DNA of 64,000 nt, from positions 7,549,143 through 7,613,142 of the forward strand of contig CM055094.1 in assembly GCA_029204225.1 (NCBI GenBank). Direction: 5' to 3'. Position numbers and translations under genes: made by a program. Position 1 is the first letter of the stretch; every line of letters begins with the position of its first letter. This DNA comes from Diphasiastrum complanatum. Taxonomy: Eukaryota > Streptophyta > Lycopodiopsida > Lycopodiales > Lycopodiaceae. The notes beneath the pieces are model-generated. The model saw nothing but the letters and a program-made list of their open reading frames with translations, did no database searches and was not told where the DNA came from. Of the stretch, positions 9,695 to 19,897 are shown in pieces.

Positions 9695-10005
9695 ATAGAG
9701 TCACATAGTCGTATTGTTGAGACATATAGTCCTATTGCCGCGTCACATCTATTGTCGAGTCACATAGTTCTATTGAGATTGAGTCACACATATCGATACT
9801 TGTTGAGTCTTCTTGTATAGTCCTATTGTCACATCACATAGTCCTATTGTTGAGTCACATAGTTCTATTGAGATTGAGTCACACATATCGATACTTGTTG
9901 AGTCTTCTTGTATAGTCCTATTGTCATGTCACATAGTCCTATTGTCGAGTCACATAGTTCTATTGAGATTGAGTCATTCATATCGATACTTGTTGAGTCT
10001 TCTTG
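9695..10005 (+). repeat. Tandem repeats encoding Ser/His/Ile-rich stretch
   Basis: Three diverged units of about 85-100 bp containing GTCACATAGTTCTATTGAGA, TTGAGTCA and ATCGATACTTGTTGAGTC. In the gag frame they encode IESHSSI/EIESHIS repeats. Element C has a shorter, non-amplified version. Confidence 0.8.
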
Positions 10006-11977
10006 ATTTCTCTGGGGTTCTTAGCGGGTCCATGGTTGTTGGTTCCTTCGCTATTGGTGATCAGGTTGTATGTTCTTTCGCTTTACTCCATGGATCTCCG
10101 CTTCAGGTTTGTGATCTACCTCATGATATTTCTATGGTTCCTTACATGATTCATGCCCCTATGGCCCTTACCGTTACGCATTTACCATCTGAGGATATTT
10201 GTCAGATGGTCACTATTACTCATCTAGGGTATTCATATGTTGGCATCTTTCTAGATCAGTATACAGGTATCCTTGTGTTTCTACATATAGGTTTGTTGCA
10301 GTCGATGCCGATGGTATACGCTTTTGGGCCTTATATGCATTAGAGGTTTTTCATGCTACTGATTCCTTTTACCTCTTGATATTTGGCATTCTTGGTTATT
10401 ACGTATCGCTTGGATTCCATTTGGACCTGTTGCTCATACTACTGCTTCATCTTCAGCTATGGATATATGGCATTCCTGGTTATTACATATAGCCTGGTTT
10501 TCATTTGGACCTGTTGATTGGTGCTAATTTTTTCATGTTACTGATCGCCTGTGGTGCGGATATTTCCATGATTATGTACGTGGCTCTCTATCTGATCCTT
10601 GGATTGTTGCTCATCGTCAGGCTTGGCATATCCTAATACCTTGGGTTATTGCCTCCATTCCAGTTACTGTTTGCCTGGATGATCTTCAGGTTCCCAGGAA
10701 TTTCAAGTTGCTCCATATCGCTTGGTCTCCGATGCTTAGTTGCCACTTTGTTCTGGTGTTCCGGGTCCATCAGAGTACCTTGAGAGAGTTTCTTCTCCTC
10801 TCTTGGATAGTTTTTGGAAATGTTGCCGCCATATACTTCAGTGTTGCTCCTATGTGATTTGATACTCATTTCCAGCTACAGGTGGATATTGCTCCGATGC
10901 TTGCTACTGATGATGCGGATCCTGTTCCTTGTTCCAGTGCATTTTTTCTATTCCTCACTTGTACGCCTGGTGTGTACTTTGGGATTACACTTGCGGCCAG
11001 TTCTGATGGGTCATCCGATTCTCCATCCATTTTTGCTGCATCCTATGATGGATTGGTATCTCCATATGAAGGCTTTCTGGATGAGTATTTCGGCTACAGT
11101 TTTTCAGTTGGGGCCTCTACTATTTCTAGATTTGTTGCTACTATTTTCATGCATCATGTCTTTTAGAAGATGCGTTGATTTCTTGGACCTTCTGGAGCTT
11201 TTAATATGCTGCTCTTCTCGTGACTTTTTGGTATTGGTCTTCCGATGCTGCTATCTTTTCTTGGGGCACCTATATCACTGGGTTTCCAAATATTGTTGAT
11301 GGTTACGTGTATGATGCGACTATTCGCGATGAGAGTCCATCCCTTTTTTAGTTTCCTTATTGGCTTCCAGTTGCTGATGTAGTTCTCCCTTCTCAGGCTT
11401 TTTGGATACCTTAATATGATGTCCCTATCTTTTCGGCTGCTCCTCTACTATCTTGGGCATTACGAATACCTTGGCATTCCTGGTTGCTACTTGATATTCT
11501 TCTGGTTCCTTAGCATTCTTGGTTGTTCCATATTGCTTGGTTTCAGATGACGCTGCCGAGATGTTCCCTTCGTCGCCACAATGTTGTCTTTTCGTGGTGT
11601 TCTTGGCTTATTCGACTAGCTTTGGATATGTCAATTGTTGGGATCCTGCCTAATTCATGGGCTATCAGAGTGCCTTGAGCGCGCTTCTTTTCTCTTGGAT
11701 TATTCTTATGCATCTACGTCAACTTCTCATTATTTTAAGTTGGTGTCTTCTACTATATGGAGTTTGTGTGTTGCCTTTGGAGTACCTAATGTGATGACTT
11801 ATGTCCTCTCCTTCAATATTTTGATTGGTTCATGCATTCTTGCTCCTGTATTATGTATGTTTACATTCTTTTTGTTATTCCTTATGATTGTCTATTTGCA
11901 CAGCTATTGCTTGGGGCCTTTCTTTCAGTTTTTAGGGTTCTTTCTTTTTAGCCCAAACATTGTGGGCAATGTTTTTT
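10006..11977 (+). pseudogene. Aromatic-repeat region of gag-only element B
   Basis: Frameshifted remains of a long protein tail. Recurrent motifs are F-L-D-x-Y-x-G (GIFLDQYTG near 10240; GFLDEYFG near 11070) and W-H-S-W-L-L-x-I-A-W (two copies at 10380-10490, weaker ones near 11460-11550). The sequence around GFLDEYFG aligns with the C-terminal end of the element C protein (VFLDAYLGQ, followed 6-9 residues later by A-S and then V). No known retrotransposon domain is evident. Because the tail recurs in two elements with different LTRs, it was probably a real protein region of unknown function. Confidence 0.5.
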
Positions 11978-11989
11978 AAAGTTGGGGAG
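11978..11989 (+). promoter_or_regulatory. Polypurine tract of element B
   Basis: AAAGTTGGGGAG lies immediately before the 3' LTR and would prime plus-strand DNA synthesis. Confidence 0.8.
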
Positions 11990-12363
11990 TGTTATGAACT
12001 CACCTAAGCTAACCCTAATTACTAAGTGGCCCTAATTGGGATATCTTTAGGTACTAGGCCATTACCATTAAGGGCATGTCCTTATGGGACCCAAGTACCC
12101 TTAGTTGCCCTAATTTCTAGAAGGTTCCACTAAGGGCCTCTAGATAGTATATATAGGGCTAGACATTAGATACAGGATTCATTGTATTCATTCTCTACTA
12201 ATAGATATTGCTTGGGCTCTTCGATTCATTGTATTCATTCTCTACTAATAGATATTGCTTGGGCTCTTCGTCGGAGATCTCTTGTCTATGCTTAGCTATT
12301 GCTTGTAGGGCTTTAGCCATTGTTCTTCATTTGATATCAACATCTGTGATTATGTTCATAACA
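11990..12363 (+). repeat. 3' LTR of element B, 374 bp, with a 47-bp tandem duplication
   Basis: Same termini as the 5' LTR. A perfect 47-bp direct duplication occupies 12176-12222 and 12223-12269 (each begins GATTCATTGTATTCATTC). The 5' LTR holds a single copy of this segment. Confidence 0.9.
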
Positions 12364-12368
12364 GGGCC
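12364..12368. repeat. Target-site duplication, right copy (GGGCC)
   Basis: Matches 7462-7466 exactly. Confidence 0.9.
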
Positions 12369-12369
12369 C

Positions 12370-12570
12370 TTAGGAGTAAATCTTCCCTAGATCATTATAA
12401 TCCAACCAAGGAGCTTTTGATCTTTTGACTTCCTCAACAAATTTATCATAGTGTACACACTCCACTTTCTCGAATACAATTGCAACCACACTCCTTGCAG
12501 TCTCATCAAACACAAATTTTACAGAATATTGACCTGGCAGCAGAAACTCAACTTTTCCAAACTTAAGAAA
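12370..12570 (-). CDS. Exon-like terminal coding segment of an unidentified gene
   Basis: After an acceptor-like GACTAG, the minus strand is open for 66 codons and ends in TAA at 12372-12370. It reads like a natural protein C-terminus: LLPGQYSVKFVFDET, then VVAIVFEKVECVHYDKF and KAPWLDYNDLGKIYS. I cannot assign a family. It lies in intron 7 of the dynein gene on the same strand. The LTR element B inserted just past its stop codon. It may be the last exon of a nested or captured gene, or of a transposon I do not recognise. Confidence 0.5.
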   Translation of the reverse strand, partial: FLKFGKVEFLLPGQYSVKFVFDETARSVVAIVFEKVECVHYDKFVEEVKRSKAPWLDYNDLGKIYS

Positions 12571-12753
12571 CTAGTCATTATTATTTGACATTTGTATGTT
12601 ATACCACATAAATAAAAGCAGGGTTATATGCATGCACTACATGTAAAAGCGGCACATTCATTTATCATTCACTACTTGTTGCAAAAATAAGAAACTACTC
12701 TCGATTCACATCTTGAAGATTGAAGTTATGAATGAAAATGAATTACAACTCAC

Positions 12754-12801
12754 AAAAGGGCAGATCTCTACAAGATCTGTGATGGAGTCACCTACAATGA
12801 T
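12754..12801 (-). CDS. Exon-like segment upstream of 12570, unidentified gene
   Basis: A 48-nt open segment reading IIVGDSITDLVEICPF sits between acceptor TTTTGCAG and donor TTTT|GTGAGT. It would splice in phase 0 to the segment ending at 12370. The good donor and acceptor make it a plausible penultimate exon, but it is short and unconfirmed. Confidence 0.4.
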
Positions 12802-12975
12802 CTGCAAAACTGAATCATACCACACGCTGCAGTCCCAATAACAGCTACTATATTTACACTAAGATGGGAACCCTAAAAGAACCTTCCAAGAATCGCCAAT
12901 TAGAGAAAACACCAATGCAAATACAGACGTGGCCCACCTAGTTATGACTCAACATTAGAACCCCTCATTATTGTA

Positions 12976-12978
<3 letters not shown>

Positions 12979-13020
<42 letters not shown>
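12979..13020. repeat. (TA)n tract at the left edge of hAT copy 1
   Basis: 21 TA units run directly into the CATAG terminus of the next element. Confidence 0.95.
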
Positions 13021-13022
<2 letters not shown>

Positions 13023-13569
13023 TAGTGTCCTCTGGTACCGTTGGTATGGTACCGTCGGTACCATAACAGTGGTACCGCCGATACGGTACCCCCCTGGGAT
13101 CCGCGGTACCAGGGCGATACCATTTTTAATATTTTTTTTTAATATTTTTAATTTTAATTATTGCCTTTTACCTACCAAAATAGGTTAAAAAAATGGAAAA
13201 AAAAAAAAGGGTTCTGGGTGTAAAAAAAGAAGGTACAGTACATGGTGCAGGGGACTGGTGCAACAGCACATGGGCACTATGGGTGAGTAGACCATGGGGC
13301 CAATGGGATAGCAACACGGGGGGGGGAACATCACATGGGGGCAGGTACAGAGGCACATGGAGGGATGATGGGGATCCACATGGCCGATCAGGCTGTGGGG
13401 ATAAATAAGCACTCACAATGCCATTGTGAGAGGCATTTTCAGAGCTGTGAAAGAGCCAGTGATAGCCAGTGAGAGAGCTAGTGGCAGGCTATGAGAGGCT
13501 GTTTGAGAGCCAGGGTGCTATGAGAGGTTGTTCGAGGACCAGGGTGTTGTGAGGAGAAAGTCGATCGAG

Positions 13570-13911
13570 ATGGCAGAGCGCATACCACCGAAGCTCGACG
13601 GCGAAGCCAAGAGGAAGCTCGAGGAAGATATCCGAAGGCACAACAAAAGACATCGGAAGCAAGAGGCAGACATTGCAGAGATGCTGCGACAGACTCGGCA
13701 GAGAAATCCGGAACCGGAGACATCTGCCCCCGTTATCGAGCTGGATTTAGATGAGCAGATCAGAATGAACTTCACATGACGGCAGCTCATCATGGGAAAG
13801 GGCGGCCAGACGTTGGGCTAACCAGGAGGCAGCTCAGGCTACCGGGAGGCAGAGCGAGAGCGACAAAACAATGCACCTGACGAGGGCGAGGAGTCGGTGG
13901 AGGATCAGTAG
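13570..13911 (+). pseudogene. ORF2 of CATAG-family hAT, copy 1 (charged helical protein)
   Basis: ATG at 13570 (shared with copy 2) opens a protein of about 113 residues: MAERIPPKLDGEAKRKLEED, then HRKQEADIAEMLRQTRQR, then IELDLDEQIRMNFT. A CGA-to-TGA nonsense change at 13777 interrupts it; homology with copy 2 continues to EGEESVEDQ and the stop at 13909. The first half is strongly helical and charged, probably coiled coil. The DLDEQIRMNFTRRRLI block is the most conserved. No known family comes to mind. The gene points toward the transposase and has its own upstream GAGAG-rich leader (13430-13560). Confidence 0.7.
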
Positions 13912-14417
13912 GAATGTTTAGAAAAGATAAGGTCTAGCCGTATGTGGCGGCCTGTTGCTATGTAGTTTTCGGCAGTTAAGGGTGTGGCAAATAACTAGAT
14001 GGCTGCTTAAAAAAAAGACGGGATGTGTAATGTTATCTTGATACAACGGCTGAATCAATATATAGTTGTTTTTTGTGCAACGCGAGCCTGGTCATGAGAA
14101 ATGCAATCTCTGTAATTTTTTTAAATGCAAATGTATTACATGTATTTATGAAATGTCGTTTGGGGTGTAGGGGTAATTGTTGTGCTCATGATGTAGGTGC
14201 ATTTAGGTGAAGCTACCATTCACTTCAATCGAAATTAGTTGAAAATAAGATTCACACACGCATATAGAATTTGACATAAAATTGAAAATACAACATCACA
14301 TGTACAGAGCAACATACGCACAATGTGCAACAAATAAAGTACGCCAAACAATGTATATAATGTGAAAAATGATCTGAGTACAATGGTAGACCATCTGCTA
14401 GAGACAAACTACTGAAA

Positions 14418-16310
14418 CTAAAATAACAGAGCCACAATCAATGCTCTGACTCTTGACTCTGACTCTGACGAATGCTCCGGAGATGACTCAGGGCCCCGAG
14501 CCGACTCTCGCAGCCAATATCTGTGCCTGTCTGGAACTGGCATGGGCTGTGTATCCGAGGAGGAGGACTCGTCACTAGCATCATCCCAATCTGCCTCCGC
14601 ATCAGCCCCCAAGCAAGCCAAACCAACAACACCTGCTCCAGCTGGCTGTAATGCTGCACCTCTAGCTGTACCTGGAGCCCTGCGTGGTCGTCCTCTCTTC
14701 CCTGGCAGTTTCTGTGCCTTGCCTTTCTTGTTCGGTGCACCCTTGGGCCTTCCTGGTCTCTTGCGGACAAGAGGAGCTGTCAATGCCTCATCAGCCCCAT
14801 GCAAATCACTTGGCTAGCTAGGTTGGGCCCAAGCTGAGGCCGGCTGGGATAGGGAAGCAAAAGAGGGAACTCCCTGTGCAGCTGAGCGAGGAGGATGAGC
14901 TCGTGGAGTGTGTGCCCGTGGGTATGTTATGCCAGATGGCTGAATAGAGGTTTCAATGCTGGAGAACGCATGTATCAGTAGTCTGATACTCTTCACAACT
15001 GTGTGAGGAATCTTTTGATAATTTGAAACTTGGAAGAACTTGCAAAAGAGATCCAAATGATCAAGCGGCCAACATGATTTTGTAATAGTCTAGCTTTCGG
15101 AAAATCAGTTGCCTTACTGTGGTTTTTTTGCCTAGGATATATCACTCGTTTTTAAAACCCATGATTAACATAGCTAGATTACAAAAAAAACCTTTGGATC
15201 ACTCCTTTTGATTCAAACCCAATCTTGTCTAGAATGTGCTGTCCTTTCTCAGGTTGCATGCCGTAATGTATTACCACGAACTGCATGCTGGTTGACAACC
15301 TAATAAACACAAGTTCTTAAGCTCAAGTTCTCTAGAAAGTTTAAGATTGGTTACAGCGGCGATATGTACTGAAAGGGGCGCTGCGGTGGCCGGTATTGGT
15401 ACATCCTGGGTGCTACCAAAGGGGGAGCCAGTGGAGTGGGTGCTGCCAAAGGAGGAGGATGTGAAGTGGGTGCTGCCACTGGAGGAGCCATTGTGGATGT
15501 GAGCGCTGCAACAGAAAATCTGGGCACAAATGGTGGCCAACCATGGAGACCTGGTGCTGCAGAAGTGGACGACGATGGAGGGGCTGCAGGCCTGAATGGC
15601 ATCGGTGGCACTGGAGGAGCTGTGCGGCACACATATACCCTCTGAGGAACTGGAGGAACTGTAGGCACCTCATGCGGCTGCTCTGGCTGGGACTCTATGT
15701 ATGACATGCTGGCAAGAGATGAAGGGGGTGCCCTGACACTCGACATCTGCTGAGCCTCTGAATCCAATGTGGCAATCAAGTCGTCTAGCTGGGCATCTGA
15801 ATACAAATGCTCTGGGCTCTGGGCCTCATCCTGTGCACCAACCCCTGAATCATCCTGTGCATCATCCCCTGAATCAACCCGTGCCTCATCATGTGCACCC
15901 TGTAGACCCTGCATGGCCTCCCAATCTGTGCAATCAAAGTCATCTGGTGCTTCCTCTGGTGTGCTGTCGTAGTAACGGCCATGACTTTGTACTGCACGCA
16001 TCCAAGCAACTGCGGGACCGGCATCTAAATCACTCAGCCCTCTATCAAGAGTCTCCTCCATCATGTCGACAGGTATGCCACTAGCCCCCCCCGTGTGCCC
16101 TGCCTGTCTCCCGATATAACGTGTGCCATGTGCCCCACCTCTGCCAAGTGATGCACCTATGACCCTCGCCCGTGGCGTGTGCCCTGCACCTGTATCATCT
16201 GCCTCATCCCTCTCTGATTTGGCAAACACAACCCGAATGGGCTCATCCTCATCATGCTCATCATTTGACACTGGCTCATTTTCCTCATACAATGGAGGCT
16301 CTCAGTGCTC
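14418..16310 (-). pseudogene. Proline-rich and AT-hook extension of the hAT transposase, copy 1
   Basis: Downstream of the hAT dimerisation domain the minus strand encodes an acidic stretch (DEHDEDEPIRVVFAKSERDE), a conserved core (DSTPEEAPDDFDCTDWEAMQ; SPEHLYSDAQLDDLIATLDS), a long Pro/Ala/Val-rich linker, and a basic tail with two AT-hook-like motifs (KRPGRPKGAPNKK and KRGRPRR) before a Ser/Glu-rich end. Copy 2 has the same domains in order, so this is a genuine part of the element. A (GA)n stretch near 16320-16335 throws it out of frame with the transposase core, and about 400 bp of foreign DNA (14945-15350) splits the linker. Confidence 0.75.
14945..15350. other. About 400-bp insertion in the copy 1 proline-rich linker
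   Basis: Copy 2 runs continuously from the PFQYLSPL block to the P-R-A-H-T-P-R-T-Y-P-P block; copy 1 has unrelated sequence between the equivalents. I see no clear terminal repeats. The origin is unknown. Confidence 0.5.
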
Positions 16311-16453
16311 AAGCCCAAGCTCTCTCTCTCTCTCATCTCAGCAAGCTCCCTCTCTCTCTCTCTGCCATCAACTGTGTGCCCAAGTCATCTGCAGGCATGG
16401 GATGGACGTTGTCCGTAGGCAAGTCAACCTGGCGCTCCAAATCAGAATTGAAA

Positions 16454-19083
16454 CCTACATTTTAGTGAGACGTCAACCAACTTGCTATGGGAGAATAGCC
16501 CATCACCTGCAATGCGCTCGTAATGGTCGGCAGTCTTCTGGCGAGACGTGCGCTGGTGCTGCAGAACACCAACCGCTCTAGCTGACTCATTGATAGCCTG
16601 TTTCTTCTCCTCGTGTGAACGAGGGCCCATGTGCTCCAATTACGCTCACACACGGAGACAGCGCAATCCTGTGGTACATGCAATGAAATGGTTCAGCACA
16701 TGTGCACGGGTGGAATGTCAACGAAACACAGCAAGAAAGGATGAGATGAGATTATACCTGTGAAAGGACACGTAGTGCAAGACGCTGTATGGAGAGTTAG
16801 GTGCTACCGAACATGGTCCACCAGGTAATGGGGAGCTGCCTCCTCTCTGGATCCTGAGCAGCCGGGTGACCGAACGTGCCCATCTCGAAACGAAATACAA
16901 CTAGCTCCTCCATGAGTCTGATCGGATCCAAGCCAATGTGTGGACCCACCCTGTAGATGTACTCAAGCCAATCCAACTCAAGCTCCCTGTCTGATATCTG
17001 TGTCGGAGAGAGGAAGAGGGGATGCAAGATGTGTGCAACGTTGTGGATACTCTTGTGAAAGTAGTTCCACCGCGTCTCCCAGATGAATCTCAGCTCCGTC
17101 ATCCTGCACGAAGTCGAATCAAATTTTGGAAAAAACGTAACATCGACAAAAAAACAAACTAGCAAACACTGAAAAGATAAAGAACAATTACAACACTATA
17201 CTGCTTACCTCTCTGGCTAAGATGGACAGCTGCAGGAACTGTCCGATCCGGTCCATGAGCTCATACACCAGTCCAAGTGTGGACCCCTCGCTTTCAGCCA
17301 TGCAGAGCACAATATAGAGTGGTCGAAGCAGTCCTGACAATGTTTGTGCATCCCTCCAGGACTAGTCTCCCCTGACCGTGGAAGAAAAGTGCTCTCCATC
17401 CTCCGTGTACTGAAACGTACTGGCACGCCAAAGATCACTGGCAACCATCTGTAGAAGTTGTGCCCTGCACCTAATCAGACGGTCAATGACCACCAAGTCG
17501 AATGCAAAGTGTGTGGGGGTTGGCTTACGGAGGTCCAAATGGCTGAACACCCGGAACATGGCAAGAACACGCTTCTTCCTGGTGACTTTTGTCACCAGGA
17601 AGAGGGCCTCGCGGATGGCTCTAACCCCGGGCAGTGCACCTATGTCCCCCATGAGAAGGTCTATGTCGTGCGCCGCACAGGGGGTATGGACGATGTGAGG
17701 GAACTCAGCCTCTAGCAGGACACCCATCTGAACACAGTTGGTAGCATTGTCTGTCACCACCGTAACGACATGCTGGGGGCCTATGGACAGGATGGACAAC
17801 CTAATGACGTCGTACATGAAATCTGCAGATATGACTCTCTCCCCTCTACTGCAATCCACGGCTCTCAAAAACTGTGTACCCATGCAGCAGGAGACTAAGA
17901 TGTTGAGGATCGGCCTCCTCCTGACATCAGTCCAGCCATCGGACATGATGCTGCATCCACATGTGGCCCAGTGGCGGCATAGAGGCTCCATCTCTCTAGA
18001 CAAGGACTCGACCCTATCTCTCAGCATGTGTGTACAGACCTCCTCTAAACCAGGGACTCTCCAGCTAGGGCTGACAGACTGTGCAAGGCGGAATGCCCTT
18101 CTGAAGGGCTCAGAATCGGTGATGGCAAAAGGTAGGTTCAGCTCATAAATCAAACTGGCCACGGCCTGTGTGGCCTCTCTGTCCATGTGCGGCTAATGTG
18201 CGTTGCGAATGGTCTGCTGCACAAGGGCTCTACCTGGTGGGCGACGGGTGGTGGACCTCCAGCATGGTGCACCAACCGTGACGGGAATGGACGATGACGT
18301 GACAGGCTGGGCACTAGTGGATGCATCAGCTGTAGACGTGGAATGGGGAGAGTGGGATGCACTGGCAGGGATGGGTGCAGCAGCATAAGTGGGGTGCACT
18401 GGTGGAGGGGCAAGATCTGGCATGGGATACGAAAACTGCTGGCTAGGGAGGTCATCCGAATGGGAAGGGAAGGAAGAAGGGATCTCATCCACATCCTCGA
18501 AGGCCTCGTCAGTAGCATCCTGGGCCCTCTCGGGTGGCGGAGAATCGATGAGAAAATCGTAAATTGGGGGCGTGCGAGCAACAGGACGTGGTGGTGGAAC
18601 CGCAGTGGCAACTGGCGGACGTGATGGGACGGGATCCACTGGAATGGGTGCAGATGGGGGTGCGTGTGGCGGAACTATCTGAGGGGGATGAGGGGCAATG
18701 GGACAGGATGAGGATGGACTCCCTCTCCTCGTGCGTGCCAGCCAAGCAGGCAGCAACTCTGGGTCAGCCACATAAGGAGCGGTGCAGAACCGGAGAACGC
18801 CCTCCGAAATGGTGTTCTCCCCCGCCACAAGTCGCGGCCCGTAGGTGTCCAGTAGTCGCTGCCTGTCAGGGACGGTCATGCTGCCACAAGGGGCACCATT
18901 TAAGGTGGCACCATTTTTGGCGCGTGCACCGAGCAGATGGCCTTTAAGGCGAGTGAGGGACACAGCAAATTCGACGAGGCAGTATTGGCAACGCACGATC
19001 TTCTGACCGGTCTTGTTGGTCTTGTCGGCAACCCGCCTAACACTGTCTACGTCCCACAGACCGGAAAGGTCGGATTGCACCAT
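16454..19083 (-). pseudogene. hAT transposase core, copy 1 (BED finger, DUF659, hAT dimerisation)
   Basis: Four exons: 19083-17209, 17103-16758, 16668-16507 and from 16454. Exon 1 starts MVQSDLSGLWD, with a BED-type finger (C-Q-Y-C ... L-T-R-L-K-G-H-L), a Pro-rich linker, then the DUF659 catalytic block (GCSIMSDGWTDVRRRP, VVTVVTDNATNCVQMG, HTPCAAHDIDLLMGDIG). Exon 2 holds RWNYFHKSIHNVAHILHPLF and LPITWWTMFGST. Exon 3 has the hAT dimerisation signature (VCERNWSTWALVHTRRRNRL). The enzyme would cut and paste the element. Nonsense codons TAG near 18194 (Gln in the 55-kb copy) and 17361 (Gln in the 57-kb copy) show it is inactive. Confidence 0.85.
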
Positions 19084-19492
19084 TGCAATGGAGAAAACTA
19101 GGGAGAAAATGCAGATGAAGCTAAAGCTGGAAGGATGGATTGCTGAAAAAAAAACAGCAGTGTTCACTGTTGGAGAGACGTTGAGAATGGGCGAAGGCAA
19201 CGAAGGCAGGACGAAGGCAGGGAGAGGCAAAACAGATGCAAGGCAGGGCGGTCTATGCGCGAAGGGTGACGCAAATCAAAAGAGGGGCGAGCGAAGGCAG
19301 GGCAGCAAACCAGAAGCGATGGCAGGGCAGCGATGGGCTGGAAAATACTGGGAGAGAAGAAGCGAGGGGGGCGAGTAGTTTAGGTTAAAGAAAATTAAAT
19401 TAAATATTAAATAATAAATAAATTATTATATTGTGGTACCGCGATACCAACATGGTCCCGCAATACCGGGAAGCCCAGTACCGCGGAACCTA

Positions 19493-19494
<2 letters not shown>

Positions 19495-19536
<42 letters not shown>
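19495..19536. repeat. (TA)n tract joining hAT copies 1 and 2
   Basis: A 42-bp pure alternating TA tract lies between the CTATG end of copy 1 (19494) and the CATAG start of copy 2 (19537). No other DNA separates the two elements. Confidence 0.95.
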
Positions 19537-19538
<2 letters not shown>

Positions 19539-19897
19539 TAGGTCCAGCGGTACCAGGATCCGCGGATCCATACTGATCCGTTGTACCACAATATATAATA
19601 TTTTTTAATATATAGTATTCTTTAATATTTAATATACTAATATTTTCTTTTTTAACCTAACCCTCCCCCCTCGCTTCATCTCTCTCCCTGCCCATCGCCC
19701 TACTGTCCGCGCCGTCCCTGCTGTTTGCTATGCCCATCGCCCCACTGTCCGCGCCCTCCCGACTGTCTTCGCATTGCACTGATCGCGTCCTCCCCTGCTA
19801 TTGCTATTCCGGCCTTTATTGTGGTTTTTTCAAGCCTTCCGACTCCTATCGTACCCACAGAGATCTCTGCCTTCTTTTCGCAGTCCTTTCTACAGAG

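Larger units (their letters stand above)
7467..12363 (+). mobile_element. Complete gag-only LTR retrotransposon B with target duplication
   Basis: Two LTRs (7467-7760 and 11990-12363), both starting TGTTATGAACTCACC and ending TAACA, flank an internal region with an initiator-Met primer site and a purine-rich tract. The 5-bp target duplication GGGCC is present on both sides (7462-7466 and 12364-12368). The inside carries a gag-like domain and an unusual aromatic-rich region but no protease, reverse transcriptase, RNase H or integrase. It is therefore non-autonomous, of the kind called TR-GAG or LARD, and must have been mobilised by a related autonomous element. It inserted into intron 7 of the dynein gene. 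Confidence 0.9.
13021..19494 (-). mobile_element. hAT-type DNA transposon, CATAG family, copy 1 (6.47 kb)
   Basis: Terminal motifs are CATAGTGTCCTCTGGTACCG at 13021 and, read inward on the minus strand from 19494, CATAGGTTCCGCGGTACTGG. Both ends are rich in GGTACC/CCGCGG palindromes and AT tracts and sit directly in (TA)n. Inside are a minus-strand multi-exon transposase (from 19083), its proline-rich/AT-hook extension (to about 14418) and a small plus-strand gene (13570-13911) converging on it. Gene order and orientation are identical in copy 2. An 8-bp target duplication cannot be seen because the flanks are pure TA. Confidence 0.85.

Noticed and set aside
14542-14817. Plus-strand frame opposite the AT-hook region
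   Set aside because: Antisense shadow; the minus frame with KRPGRPKGAPNKK is conserved in copy 2, the plus frame is not.
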